From: Flavobacterium palustre
GTDB lineage: Bacteria > Bacteroidota > Bacteroidia > Flavobacteriales > Flavobacteriaceae
NCBI RefSeq assembly: GCF_014639535.1
Contig: NZ_BMGA01000005.1
Location: 197,455-261,454 of the forward strand
Length of the DNA: 64,000 bases
Direction of reading: 5' to 3'
Of the stretch, positions 52,962 through 62,237 are shown in pieces. Position numbers and translations under genes: made by a program. The stretch's first letter is position 1. The number at the start of each line of letters is the position of its first letter. A model generated the notes under the pieces. The model saw nothing but the letters and a program-made list of their open reading frames with translations, had not been told where the DNA came from and ran no database searches.

Positions 52962-55052
52962 ATGGAAAAATATGTTATAAAAAGAAACGGCCAATACAAG
53001 CCTTTTGAACCTTTTAAAATAAAAGACGCTATCGAAAAAAGCTTCCTGAGTGTTTCCATGGCAATTGATGAAAACATTTTTGAAAATGTTATCCGGGACT
53101 TAGAGTCTAAGGAAACCTGGGCGGTAGAAGAAATTCAGGATTTAATCGAGAAAAATCTTTTTGAAAAAAAGTATTTTGAAGTCATGCGTTCGTTTATGCT
53201 GTTCCGCCATACCCGAAAACTGCAACGCGAGCATATTGATGGTTTAAACGAAGACACCACTTATGTGGACAGCACTCAGACTATCGAAGAATACATTGAA
53301 CAAACCGATTGGCGCATTAATGCCAATGCCAATACCTCCTACTCTAATGCCGGTTTGGTCAATAATGTAGCGGGAAAAATCATTGCTAATTATTGGCTGG
53401 ATAAAGTGTATACCAAAGAAGAAGGTTATGCCCACCGTAACGGAGATATTCACATTCATGATTTGGATTGCCTGACCGGCTATTGCGCCGGCTGGAGTTT
53501 GCGGGTATTATTGAACGAAGGTTTTAACGGTGTTCGCGGTCGTGTGGAAAGCAAAGCACCGTCGCATTTCAGGGAAGCGCTGGGACAAATGGCAAATTTT
53601 CTTGGGATTTTGCAAAGCGAATGGGCAGGTGCTCAGGCTTTCAGTTCTTTCGATACTTATTTGGCGCCTTATGTTTTCAAAGACAATCTCTCTTTTGATG
53701 ATGTACTGAAAGCGGTTCGCAGTTTTGTTTACAATCTGAATGTTCCGGCGCGTTGGGGACAATCGCCTTTTACCAACATCACTTTGGACTGGGTGGTTCC
53801 TGAAGATTTAAAAACGCAAATTCCGACGAAAAATGATTTACACTTTTTTGAAGGTAACTTCAATTATGATCTTTTAGTCAGAGCCAAAGAACGAGGTGTA
53901 ACTAAATTAACCGATTTGCGTTACGAGCATTTCCAAGCCGAAATGAATCTCATCAACAAAGCTTATTACACCGTAATGACCGAAGGCGATGCCAATGGAC
54001 AGCCTTTTACCTTCCCGATTCCAACGGTAAATATCACCGAAGAATTTGACTGGAACGGAGAAAATACCGATTTACTTTTCGAAAATACAGCTAAAATTGG
54101 TTCTTCTTATTTTCAGAACTTTATCGGGAGCCAATATGTTTTGGATGAAAACGGAAATAAAACAGAAAATCCGAATGCTTATAAACCCAATGCCGTTCGC
54201 TCTATGTGTTGTCGTTTACAATTAGATTTACGCGAATTGTTAAAACGCGGAAACGGTCTTTTTGGAAGTGCCGAAATGACGGGAAGTATTGGTGTTGTGA
54301 CCATCAACATGGCGCGTTTGGGCTATTTGTACAAAGGAAATAAAGCCGAATTATTCGAACAATTAGACCAATTATTATACATTTCAAAATCGACTTTGGA
54401 GAAAAAAAGAATCTTTATTCAGGAAATGTACGACCGTGGTTTGTATCCGTACACCAAGCGTTACCTGCAACATTTCAGAAATCATTTTTCTACCATCGGC
54501 GTAAACGGAATCAACGAAATGATTGTCAATTTTTCCGAAAATCAGGACACAATAACTTCCAACACAGGAATCGCATTAGCTTCTGAAATTCTGGATCATA
54601 TTCGCAACCGAATGAAAGAATTTCAGGAACAAACCGGAAATTTATATAATCTGGAAGCCACGCCAGCCGAAGGAACGACCTATCGTTTTGCCAAAGAAGA
54701 CAAGAAACGCTTTGCCGATATTTATCAGGCGGGACAGGAAGAAAATATTTATTACACTAACAGTTCGCAAATTCCGGTAAATCATACCGAAGATCCATTC
54801 GAAGCCTTGTTTTTACAGGATGAATTACAATGCAAATACACCGGAGGAACGGTTTTACATTTGTATATGAGTGAAAAAATCAGTTCTCCTGAAGCCTGTA
54901 AACAATTTGTAAAAAAAGTGTTGTCTAACTTCAAACTGCCTTACATCACCGTAACGCCGGTATTTAGTGTTTGTCCTGTTCATGGTTATTTGAACGGCGA
55001 GCATGAATATTGCCCGAAATGTGATGATCTTTTATTAATGGAAAAAAGTTAG
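52962..55052 (+). CDS. nrdD: Anaerobic ribonucleotide reductase NrdD, lacking the glycyl-radical end
   Basis: 696-residue class III reductase large subunit that makes dNTPs without oxygen. The ATG at 52962 starts an ATP-cone domain (KYVIKRNGQYKPFEPFKI); the barrel contains SMCCRLQLDL and TGSIGVVTINMARLGY. The C-terminus keeps the zinc motif CPVHGYLNGEHEYCPKC but stops 8 residues later, before the radical glycine domain, which is encoded by a separate ORF at 55142. Without that partner the enzyme would be inactive. Confidence 0.93.
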   Translation: MEKYVIKRNGQYKPFEPFKIKDAIEKSFLSVSMAIDENIFENVIRDLESKETWAVEEIQDLIEKNLFEKKYFEVMRSFMLFRHTRKLQREHIDGLNEDTTYVDSTQTIEEYIEQTDWRINANANTSYSNAGLVNNVAGKIIANYWLDKVYTKEEGYAHRNGDIHIHDLDCLTGYCAGWSLRVLLNEGFNGVRGRVESKAPSHFREALGQMANFLGILQSEWAGAQAFSSFDTYLAPYVFKDNLSFDDVLKAVRSFVYNLNVPARWGQSPFTNITLDWVVPEDLKTQIPTKNDLHFFEGNFNYDLLVRAKERGVTKLTDLRYEHFQAEMNLINKAYYTVMTEGDANGQPFTFPIPTVNITEEFDWNGENTDLLFENTAKIGSSYFQNFIGSQYVLDENGNKTENPNAYKPNAVRSMCCRLQLDLRELLKRGNGLFGSAEMTGSIGVVTINMARLGYLYKGNKAELFEQLDQLLYISKSTLEKKRIFIQEMYDRGLYPYTKRYLQHFRNHFSTIGVNGINEMIVNFSENQDTITSNTGIALASEILDHIRNRMKEFQEQTGNLYNLEATPAEGTTYRFAKEDKKRFADIYQAGQEENIYYTNSSQIPVNHTEDPFEALFLQDELQCKYTGGTVLHLYMSEKISSPEACKQFVKKVLSNFKLPYITVTPVFSVCPVHGYLNGEHEYCPKCDDLLLMEKS

Positions 55053-55141
55053 ATGTTAAGAGTTAAGCGTCAGTAAAATTGGCAACTAACTCCTAACCCT
55101 TAACACATAACTCATAACTCATAACTCATAATCCGAAAAAC
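55053..55141. repeat. Repeat at the NrdD break point
   Basis: 89 bp between the two nrdD pieces: GTTAAGAGTTAAG is mirrored by CTAACCCTTAACACATAAC, followed by three direct copies of CATAACT. It belongs to the word-like intergenic repeat class and is a plausible cause of the split. Confidence 0.7.
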
Positions 55142-55306
55142 ATGAAAACAGCCACGAACCCTATTTTAGAAGAAAAACAGCATTTAAGAACCAAATGCTT
55201 AGTGTACACCCGAGTAATGGGCTATCACCGACCTGTAGAAAGTTTCAACATTGGAAAAAAAGGAGAACACAAACAACGCACTCATTTCAATGAAGGAAAA
55301 TGTTAG
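55142..55306 (+). CDS. nrdD: Stand-alone glycyl-radical domain of NrdD
   Basis: 54-residue ORF beginning MKTATNPILEEKQHLRTKC. The core LVYTRVMGYHRPVESFN matches the C-terminal glycyl-radical segment of NrdD (RVxGYxRPV), with Gly27 the probable radical site, then GKKGEHKQRTHF. It starts 89 bp after the nrdD stop, in a different frame, and overlaps the nrdG start by 17 bases, so it is translated in the same operon. It resembles the way GrcA (YfiD) supplies a spare radical domain to pyruvate formate-lyase. Whether the pair is functional or a decayed gene is open, but the piece is intact and conserved-looking. Confidence 0.85.
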   Translation: MKTATNPILEEKQHLRTKCLVYTRVMGYHRPVESFNIGKKGEHKQRTHFNEGKC

Positions 55307-55979
55307 TACACCTATTTACAGCATAACGCCTTTTACTTTATTAGATTATGCGCATCAATCAGCCTGTATTCTTTGGTTTGCAGGCTGTAATATGCGTTGC
55401 CTTTATTGTTACAATCCCGAAATTGTTCTTGGAAAAGGAAGTATTTCTTTCGAAAAAACGCTTGCTTTTCTTCATTCCCGTAAAAATTTACTCGATGCAG
55501 TTGTTTTTAGCGGAGGCGAATGTTTGTTACACAAAAACATCATTGAACTGATTATCGAAGTCAAAAAAATGGGCTTCCTGGTAAAAATTGACACCAACGG
55601 TTCAAAACCAAATATCCTAAAAACACTGATAGAAAAGCAATTAATTGATTATGTCGCTTTGGATTTTAAAACCCTGCCAGAGCATTTTGAAAAAATAACC
55701 CAATCACTGCTTTTTTCTCCGTTTGAAAAATCCTTACATTTATTGCTGGAAAGCCCGCTTCCGTTTGAAGTACGCACCACTGTTCATTCGGAATTGCTTA
55801 CTGAGAAAGACATCCAACAAATGATTGTTTATTTAGAAAAGAAAAATTACACCGGAAATTATTACATCCAGCATTTTGTAAATGATGTAAAAACTCTGGA
55901 AAAATTAGGGCATTCGTTCCGGAAATTAGACAGTCAACAACTTTCTACACCAAAAATCAACGTCCATTTTAGAGGATAA
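55290..55979 (+). CDS. nrdG: Anaerobic ribonucleotide reductase activating protein
   Basis: 229-residue radical SAM enzyme that makes the glycyl radical on NrdD. The cluster motif is CNMRCLYC (Cys-x3-Cys-x2-Cys), followed by FSGGECLLH and KIDTNGS. The ATG at 55290 overlaps the end of the glycyl-domain ORF; an upstream in-frame ATG at 55251 would overlap much more of it and is less likely. Its substrate glycine is on the small protein just upstream. Confidence 0.92.
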   Translation: MKENVSTPIYSITPFTLLDYAHQSACILWFAGCNMRCLYCYNPEIVLGKGSISFEKTLAFLHSRKNLLDAVVFSGGECLLHKNIIELIIEVKKMGFLVKIDTNGSKPNILKTLIEKQLIDYVALDFKTLPEHFEKITQSLLFSPFEKSLHLLLESPLPFEVRTTVHSELLTEKDIQQMIVYLEKKNYTGNYYIQHFVNDVKTLEKLGHSFRKLDSQQLSTPKINVHFRG

Positions 55980-55981
55980 TT

Positions 55982-57199
55982 ATGCAAAAATCCTGGCTTT
56001 TAATCTGTTTTATCAATTTCTTTATCGCAGCTCTCATGGGATTACTGCTTCGATTGCTGTATGTATTCTCTGTTGAAAGTATCAATTATCAGTTTTTATT
56101 GCACGGACATTCTCATGTTGCCATGTTAGGCTGGGTTTACCTGATGATTTACAGTTTGATTGTTCATTTTTTTATTCCAAAAACAGCACAACAAAAACCC
56201 GTTTACAACCGATTATTCTGGCTAACCGAAATTGCTGTTATCGGTATGATGTTTCGCTTTCCTGTTGAAGGATATGCTTTATTTTCGATTACCTTTTCTA
56301 CACTACATATTTTTTGCAGTTATTATTTCTGCCGATTAGCCTGGAAAGATGCCCGTACTGAGTCGCTGCCTGAAAAACTACTTTTGAGAACGGCTTTATT
56401 TTTTATGATTGTATCAACTTTAGGTGTTTGGTGTTTGGGTCCGGCAGTTGGATTATTAGGTAAAGCCAGTGCTTTTTATCAAATTGCCATTCAGTTTTTC
56501 CTGCATTTCCAATTTAACGGTTGGTTTTTGTTTGCCATTTTAGCCTTATTTTTTAATCAGTTAAAAGGCAATATCAACGAAAAGCAATTTCAACTATTCT
56601 ATAATTTATTGGTTACAGCTACCGTTTTAACTCTTGCTTTGCCGGTGAGTTGGTATCTTCCTAATCCTGCTTTTCATTGGATAAACAGTCTGGGAGTGCT
56701 ATTGCAACTGCTTTCTTTTATCCTTTTTATTCAAATAATCAGACCGCATTTTCAAACTTTCTTTGCCAATTTAAAACCCGTTGAAAAACTGGTTTATGGT
56801 TTTGCCTTAACCTCATTGTTCTTGAAAATTATCATTCAATTAGTGGTTTTAATTCCGGAATTAGCCCAAATTTCACATCAGATTCGGAATTTTGTCATTG
56901 GTTATATCCATCTGACGATGTTAGGGATTATCACTGGTTTTTTGTTTGCTTTTCTGCTAAAAAATTCTTTTTTAAACGACTCAAAAAAAATATCCAATTG
57001 GGAAATAAAACTATTCATTTTTAGCTTTGTACTAACCGAATTGCTGTTATTCGGACAAGGCATTTATCTCTTTTTAGGCCTTGGACAATTTCCATGTTAT
57101 TACCAAAATCTATTTTTATCTAGTATTTTCTTACCTATAGCTATTTTTATGCTTGTTTTAGGGCTTTTTAAAGGCACAATTAAATCACATAAATACTGA
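55982..57199 (+). CDS. His-rich polytopic membrane protein, function unknown
   Basis: 405-residue protein with about 12 membrane helices. Conserved-looking histidines lie in membrane contexts: FLLHGHSHVAMLGWVYLM (residues ~38-55), FFLHFQFNGWFLFAIL and GYIHLTMLGIITGF. The layout recalls heme-copper oxidase subunit I and NnrS proteins, but it is neither a clear NorB nor a clear NnrS. It starts 2 bp after nrdG and precedes an Rrf2 regulator, so it belongs to the NO/anaerobic set. Function cannot be assigned. Confidence 0.75.
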   Translation: MQKSWLLICFINFFIAALMGLLLRLLYVFSVESINYQFLLHGHSHVAMLGWVYLMIYSLIVHFFIPKTAQQKPVYNRLFWLTEIAVIGMMFRFPVEGYALFSITFSTLHIFCSYYFCRLAWKDARTESLPEKLLLRTALFFMIVSTLGVWCLGPAVGLLGKASAFYQIAIQFFLHFQFNGWFLFAILALFFNQLKGNINEKQFQLFYNLLVTATVLTLALPVSWYLPNPAFHWINSLGVLLQLLSFILFIQIIRPHFQTFFANLKPVEKLVYGFALTSLFLKIIIQLVVLIPELAQISHQIRNFVIGYIHLTMLGIITGFLFAFLLKNSFLNDSKKISNWEIKLFIFSFVLTELLLFGQGIYLFLGLGQFPCYYQNLFLSSIFLPIAIFMLVLGLFKGTIKSHKY

Positions 57200-57231
57200 A
57201 AATTGAGTCGAATAATAACGCTTATTTTCTA

Positions 57232-57239
57232 TAAATTTG
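57232..57239 (+). promoter_or_regulatory. -7 box of the Rrf2 gene
   Basis: TAAATTTG, exact TAnnTTTG match, 13 bases before the ATG. The leader would be very short. Confidence 0.6.
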
Positions 57240-57252
57240 TAAAAAACTAATT

Positions 57253-57687
57253 ATGTTCTCTAAAACCTGTGAATACGGGATTCGGGCAACTATTTTCATT
57301 GCATCTGAATCCTATCAAAACAATAGAGTCGGACTGAAAGATATTGCCAAAAAGATAGATTCTCCTGAGGCTTTTACTGCCAAGATATTACAGATTTTAT
57401 CCAAAAACAATATTATCAATTCTATCAAAGGTGTGGGCGGTGGCTTTGAGATTCCAAAAGAAAAAATGAGTCAACTCAAATTGTCTCAAATTGTAACGGC
57501 ACTGGAAGGCGATTCTGTTTTTACCGGATGTGGTTTGGGTTTAAGCCATTGTTCTGAGGAACATCCTTGTCCGGTACATGAAAAATTCAAATCGATTAGA
57601 AATGAATTGGCTTTTATGTTAGAAAACACTAATTTGGAGGAATTAGCAATGGGAATTAAATCAGGAGATACTTTTTTAAGGTATTAA
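57253..57687 (+). CDS. Rrf2-family regulator with three cysteines (NsrR/IscR-like)
   Basis: 144-residue transcription factor. The winged helix-turn-helix (MFSKTCEYGIRATIFIA start, GLKDIAKKIDSPEAFTAKILQIL in parts, KGVGGGFEI) is followed by three cysteines at 93, 100 and 106 (CGLGLSHCSEEHPC), the position of the Fe-S ligands of NsrR and IscR. Given the neighbouring NO-related genes, NO sensing as in NsrR is the better guess. The targets are unknown; the gene has its own promoter. Confidence 0.88.
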   Translation: MFSKTCEYGIRATIFIASESYQNNRVGLKDIAKKIDSPEAFTAKILQILSKNNIINSIKGVGGGFEIPKEKMSQLKLSQIVTALEGDSVFTGCGLGLSHCSEEHPCPVHEKFKSIRNELAFMLENTNLEELAMGIKSGDTFLRY

Positions 57688-57763
57688 CTTTTTAAACTAA
57701 ATTAGCTTTACAAAACAAAAACAACAAACAACAACATAGTACACTTGTAATCAAGATTAAACA

Positions 57764-58708
57764 ATGGACACAAACAAAATAAAAGATCTGAAAGAGCGCA
57801 TCTTACAATTAAAAAAAGAGAAAAATGCAGTTCTTTTAGCACATTATTATCAGGAAAATGATATTCAGGATATCGCGGATTATGTAGGGGACAGCTTGGG
57901 ATTATCACAAGAAGCAATGAAAGTGGATGCCGATATTATTCTTTTTGCAGGAGTCCATTTTATGGCTGAAACAGCTAAAATTTTAAATCCAAACAAAAAA
58001 GTAATTCTTCCGGATTTGAATGCAGGATGTTCTTTGGCAGAATCCTGTCCTCCGGACTTATTTAAAAATTTCATCAATCAGCATCCAGACCATACCGTTA
58101 TCACTTATGTGAATTGTTCTGCCGAAGTAAAAGCTTTGACTGACATTGTGGTTACTTCAGCAAATGCAGTGAAAATTGTAGAATCTATTCCAAAAGACAA
58201 GCCAATTATCTTTGCTCCGGACAAGAATCTAGGAAAATATGTAATTAGCAAAACAGGTCGTGACATGTTACTTTGGGATGGTTCCTGCGTAGTGCACGAA
58301 GCCTTTTCGTTGGATAAATTAATCGAATTGCACAAACAACATCCGGATGCAAAAATCATTGCGCACCCGGAATCTGAAACCCATATTTTAGCTACTGCCA
58401 GCTATATTGGTTCGACTTCAGGAATGATTGATTATGTAAAAAACAATCCGAACAATAAATTCATTGTAGCTACTGAATTTGGTATTTTGCACAAAATGCA
58501 ACAGGAAGTACCTGATAAAATCTTAATTCCTGCTCCGGCAAAAGAGGATAATACTTGTGCTTGCAGCGAATGTGGTTACATGAAAATGAATACTTTACAA
58601 AAAGTATACGATTGTTTAGTAAACGAAAGCCCTGAAGTTTACGTATCCGAAGACATTATCCAAAAAGCATTAGTTCCAATTGAGAGAATGCTTGAATTAT
58701 CAAAATAA
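57764..58708 (+). CDS. nadA: Quinolinate synthase
   Basis: 314-residue NadA that condenses iminoaspartate with dihydroxyacetone phosphate to quinolinate for NAD synthesis. The [4Fe-4S] ligands are probably in [17 protein letters not shown] and [10 protein letters not shown]. The start [22 protein letters not shown] in parts and [19 protein letters not shown] are typical. nadB begins at its last base. Its oxygen- and NO-sensitive cluster makes the nearby Rrf2 regulator interesting. Confidence 0.96.
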   Translation: MDTNKIKDLKERILQLKKEKNAVLLAHYYQENDIQDIADYVGDSLGLSQEAMKVDADIILFAGVHFMAETAKILNPNKKVILPDLNAGCSLAESCPPDLFKNFINQHPDHTVITYVNCSAEVKALTDIVVTSANAVKIVESIPKDKPIIFAPDKNLGKYVISKTGRDMLLWDGSCVVHEAFSLDKLIELHKQHPDAKIIAHPESETHILATASYIGSTSGMIDYVKNNPNNKFIVATEFGILHKMQQEVPDKILIPAPAKEDNTCACSECGYMKMNTLQKVYDCLVNESPEVYVSEDIIQKALVPIERMLELSK

Positions 58709-60258
58709 TGACAAATACCAATTACCTGATTATCGGTTCTGGTGTTGCCGGTTTGACATTTGCGCTTCGGATAGCAGAGCAATTTCCGAACAAAAAAATA
58801 ACCATTGTAACCAAGGCCAATGCCGACGAATCAAATACCAAATATGCCCAGGGTGGTATAGCTATTGTTACCGATAAAAACGAAGATTCATACCAAAAAC
58901 ACATCGAAGATACTTTGATTTGTGGAGACGGATTATGTGATGAAGCCGTTGTAAAAATGGTCGTTACCGAAGGTCCCAAACGATTAAAAGAACTAATCGA
59001 ATGGGGAGCTAAATTTGACAAAAACTCCGATGGTAATTTAAATTTAGGTAAAGAAGGCGGGCATTCAGAAAATCGTGTGGTGCATCATAAAGACCAAACT
59101 GGTCATGAAATTGAACGCGCAATCTTGATGCAAGTTTATCAAAAAGAAAACATCACAGTTCTGGATCATCATTTTGCTGCCGATTTAATTACCGCTGACA
59201 ACTACTGTTTAGGAGCTATTGTTTTAGACGAAAGCACCAAACAAATAAGCACTTACCTATCTGACATTACGCTATTGGCAACAGGCGGAATAGGTCATCT
59301 TTATGGACATACCACTAATCCTGTAATTGCAACCGGAGACGGAATTGCTATGGCATACCGTGCGCATGCCAAGATTAAAGAAATGGAATTCATCCAATTC
59401 CATCCTACCGCTTTTTATGAAGAATCTACCGGTTCTAAATTTTTGATTTCAGAAGCGGTTCGCGGTTTTGGTGCTTATTTGCGTACCAAAAAAGGACATC
59501 GTTTCATGATCGATTATGATGCCCGTGAAGAATTGGCTTCCAGAGATATTGTTTCTCAAAGTATTGATTTGGAACTGAAAAAATCAGGTGATGATTGTGT
59601 CTATTTAGATTGCACTCATCTGGATATAGAAGCTTTCAAAAAGCATTTTCCAATGATTTACAATCATTGTCTGAAATCAGGAATTGACATTGCAAAAGAC
59701 TGGATTCCGGTAGTACCGGCACAACATTACATTTGTGGCGGAATTGTAGTTGATATGAACGGAAAAACATCGGTAACCAATTTATTTGCCTGTGGCGAAT
59801 GTTCTCAAACCGGTTTGCATGGTGCCAACCGATTAGCATCCAATTCATTATTAGAAGCATTAGTGTATTCTAGTAGAATTTACGAATATCTGGCCAATCC
59901 TAATTTGGAAATAAAAACAATAAAGAAGGAGATTCAGGAAACAGAAACATCTGAAAAACCGGAAATAGATGCTAACTATTTGACAAAATTAAAAGCTAAT
60001 CTTCAGCACTTAATGAGACAAAATGCAGGTATTGTTAGATATGACGCGGATTTGATTAAAGCTAAAGAACAACTTTTAAATTGGAAACAGGAAATAGAAG
60101 CAATTGGTAAAACACATCAAATCAACACTTCCTATTATGAATTATTAAACATGATTACTATAGGATATTTGATTGTAACCCAATCTATTGAAAGACATGA
60201 AAATCGTGGTGGTTTTGTAAAATTTGAATCGGCTTCATTCGTTAAAAAAAATTCCTAA
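58708..60258 (+). CDS. nadB: L-aspartate oxidase
   Basis: 516-residue flavoenzyme oxidising L-aspartate to iminoaspartate, the partner of NadA. The FAD motif GSGVAGLTFALRIAE, the loop KYAQGGIAIV, and the catalytic-site region EFIQFHPTAFYE plus HYICGGI are intact, as is the C-terminal helical domain (LMRQNAGIVR). Its ATG overlaps the nadA stop by one base, so the two are coupled. Confidence 0.96.
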   Translation: MTNTNYLIIGSGVAGLTFALRIAEQFPNKKITIVTKANADESNTKYAQGGIAIVTDKNEDSYQKHIEDTLICGDGLCDEAVVKMVVTEGPKRLKELIEWGAKFDKNSDGNLNLGKEGGHSENRVVHHKDQTGHEIERAILMQVYQKENITVLDHHFAADLITADNYCLGAIVLDESTKQISTYLSDITLLATGGIGHLYGHTTNPVIATGDGIAMAYRAHAKIKEMEFIQFHPTAFYEESTGSKFLISEAVRGFGAYLRTKKGHRFMIDYDAREELASRDIVSQSIDLELKKSGDDCVYLDCTHLDIEAFKKHFPMIYNHCLKSGIDIAKDWIPVVPAQHYICGGIVVDMNGKTSVTNLFACGECSQTGLHGANRLASNSLLEALVYSSRIYEYLANPNLEIKTIKKEIQETETSEKPEIDANYLTKLKANLQHLMRQNAGIVRYDADLIKAKEQLLNWKQEIEAIGKTHQINTSYYELLNMITIGYLIVTQSIERHENRGGFVKFESASFVKKNS

Positions 60259-60367
60259 GTCAAATTTATCATTTAAAAAGTCATTCAACATTTTTTTATT
60301 AATAATTAAACCTTTTATTCTTTTTACTATCTTAATGCTATAACTTTTAACATAAATCAAAAAAGAA

Positions 60368-60811
60368 ATGAAAAAATTAATTATTGCCGCATTATTGATT
60401 GTTGGAGTAGCAGGTTTTGCTCAGGACAACAATGACAGACCACAAAGAGGTAACATGGGAAACATGACTCCGGAGCAGCGTACAGAACAACGTGTTGCAA
60501 GAATGACTAAAGATTTAAACTTAGATGCAAAACAACAGGAGCAACTAAAACAACTTTATGCTGACGAAGCTAAAAACAGAGAAGCCAGAATGGCGGAAAT
60601 GAAAGACAAAAAAGGTCAAGGCAGAGAAATGATGGCTGAACAAAGAAAAGCTATGGAAGGAAAAATGGCCGCTATCTTAACTCCTGAGCAATTAGCAAAA
60701 TGGAAAAGTAATCAGGAAAAAATGCAACAAAGAATGCAGCAAAGAATGAGTGAGAGACAAGGTGGTGGAATGGGAGATGACAGACCTGCCGGCGGTAATA
60801 TGGAAAACTAA
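60368..60811 (+). CDS. Spy/CpxP-like small secreted protein
   Basis: 147-residue exported protein with signal peptide (MKKLIIAALLIVGVAGFAQ). The mature part is helical and rich in Met, Gln and charged residues, with two LTxxQ-like motifs (MTPEQRTEQR, LTPEQLAKW) and a Gly/Met-rich tail. It resembles the DUF4890 group of Bacteroidetes and the periplasmic chaperone Spy. Role probably in envelope stress, by analogy only. Single gene with a terminator. Confidence 0.75.
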   Translation: MKKLIIAALLIVGVAGFAQDNNDRPQRGNMGNMTPEQRTEQRVARMTKDLNLDAKQQEQLKQLYADEAKNREARMAEMKDKKGQGREMMAEQRKAMEGKMAAILTPEQLAKWKSNQEKMQQRMQQRMSERQGGGMGDDRPAGGNMEN

Positions 60812-60848
60812 AAAAAAAGCTTCGAGATTAAACTCGAAGCTTTTTTTT
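60811..60848. terminator. Bidirectional terminator
   Basis: AAAAAAAAGCTTCGAG pairs perfectly with CTCGAAGCTTTTTTTT around a 6-base loop. It ends the Spy-like gene and, on the other strand, hemL. Confidence 0.93.
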
Positions 60849-60861
60849 TGCTCTTTAAAAA

Positions 60862-62148
60862 TTACAATGTTTTCGAAACTTTATCAATCGCATTGATTGT
60901 AAAATCCAAATCTTCATAACTCAAAGCATCGGTTATAAACCAGGTTTCATAAGCTGATGGCGCGATATAAACTCCTTCTTTCAATAAACCGTGGAAGAAT
61001 TTCTTGAAAGTTTCATTATCACCTTTAGCCGCCGTTTGAAAATCAACAACCGGACTTTCGTCAAAATGTACCGAAATCATAGATCCTACTCTATTGATGG
61101 TATAAACAATATTATTTGCTTTTAATACTCTATGAATTCCTGCTTCCAGATAAGCTGTTTTTTCTTCTAATCTTTGAAAAATAGCCGCATCATTATTTAG
61201 AGATTCCAACATAGCTTTACCTGCAGCCATAGCCAATGGATTTCCTGATAAAGTTCCCGCCTGATAAACTGGTCCAAGTGGAGCCAAATAATTCATAATT
61301 TCTTCACGGGCAGCAAAAGCACCTACAGGCAATCCACCACCAATTACTTTTCCGAAACAAACAATATCGGCATTGATGTTTAATAATTCCTGAGCACCAC
61401 CTTTAGCCAATCTAAAACCTGTCATTACCTCATCAAAAATCAGTAAAATACCGTTCTCAGAACACAATTGACGCAGACCTTCTAAAAAACCTTTGATTGG
61501 CGGTACACAACCCATATTTCCGGCAACCGGTTCTACTATAATCGCTGCAATTTCGTTAGGATTCGCTTCGATTAAACTTCTTACATTCTCTAAATCGTTG
61601 TATTTAGCCAATAAAGTATCCTTAGCAGTTCCTGCGGTAACACCAGGACTATTAGGCGTTCCAAATGTCATTGCACCACTTCCGGCCTGAATCAGGAAAG
61701 AATCAGAATGTCCGTGATAACAACCTGCAAATTTTATTATTTTATCTCTTTTAGTAAATCCGCGCGCTAATCTTACGGCGCTCATACAAGCTTCGGTACC
61801 TGAATTTACAAAACGAATTTTATCAATATTTGGCACCATCGAAACTGCCAAAGCAGCAATTTGAGTTTCTAATTCGGTAGGCATACCAAAGGAAGTTCCT
61901 AGTTTAGCTTTCTCAGTTACCGCCTGAACTACCGGCTCATAAGCATGTCCTAAAATCATCGGTCCCCAGGAATTAATATAATCAATCAATCGGTTTCCGT
62001 CTTCATCATACAAATAAGCTCCTTTGGCTTGTTTTACAAAAATAGGCGTTCCTCCTACCGATTTGAATGCTCTAACTGGCGAATTTACGCCTCCTGGAAT
62101 TACTTTTTCTGCTTCAGCAAATAGCTGACTACTTCTTTGGTATAACAT
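60862..62148 (-). CDS. hemL: Glutamate-1-semialdehyde 2,1-aminomutase
   Basis: 428-residue PLP enzyme making 5-aminolevulinate in the C5 heme pathway. Motifs [34 protein letters not shown] and the PLP lysine in [15 protein letters not shown] are intact. Length is normal. Ends in a shared terminator. The upstream gap (62149-62237) holds a word-like repeat (TTTAGAGTTTAGAATTTAGATT). Confidence 0.97.
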   Translation of the reverse strand: MLYQRSSQLFAEAEKVIPGGVNSPVRAFKSVGGTPIFVKQAKGAYLYDEDGNRLIDYINSWGPMILGHAYEPVVQAVTEKAKLGTSFGMPTELETQIAALAVSMVPNIDKIRFVNSGTEACMSAVRLARGFTKRDKIIKFAGCYHGHSDSFLIQAGSGAMTFGTPNSPGVTAGTAKDTLLAKYNDLENVRSLIEANPNEIAAIIVEPVAGNMGCVPPIKGFLEGLRQLCSENGILLIFDEVMTGFRLAKGGAQELLNINADIVCFGKVIGGGLPVGAFAAREEIMNYLAPLGPVYQAGTLSGNPLAMAAGKAMLESLNNDAAIFQRLEEKTAYLEAGIHRVLKANNIVYTINRVGSMISVHFDESPVVDFQTAAKGDNETFKKFFHGLLKEGVYIAPSAYETWFITDALSYEDLDFTINAIDKVSKTL

Positions 62149-62149
62149 T

Positions 62150-62215
62150 TTTAATTTAAAATTTCTGATTTTAGAGTTTAGAATTTAGATTTACAATCTT
62201 AATTTCTAACAACTC
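62150..62215. repeat. Word-like repeat upstream of hemL
   Basis: TTTCTGATTTTAGAGTTTAGAATTTAGATT uses the TTTAGA vocabulary of 45936-46046. Split here: TTTCTGATTTTAGAG then TTTAGAATTTAGATT. It lies between the glucosaminidase gene and hemL. Confidence 0.6.
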
Positions 62216-62237
62216 ATTATTTTTTAATAACTTATAA

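Noticed and set aside
55085-55135. Direct CATAACT copies as a CRISPR-like array
   Set aside because: Units are 7 bases with no spacers; no cas genes are present. No CRISPR array was seen anywhere in the window.
55251-55289. Upstream ATG for nrdG
   Set aside because: It would overlap the glycyl-domain ORF by 56 bases and adds residues unlike NrdG; the ATG at 55290 fits better.
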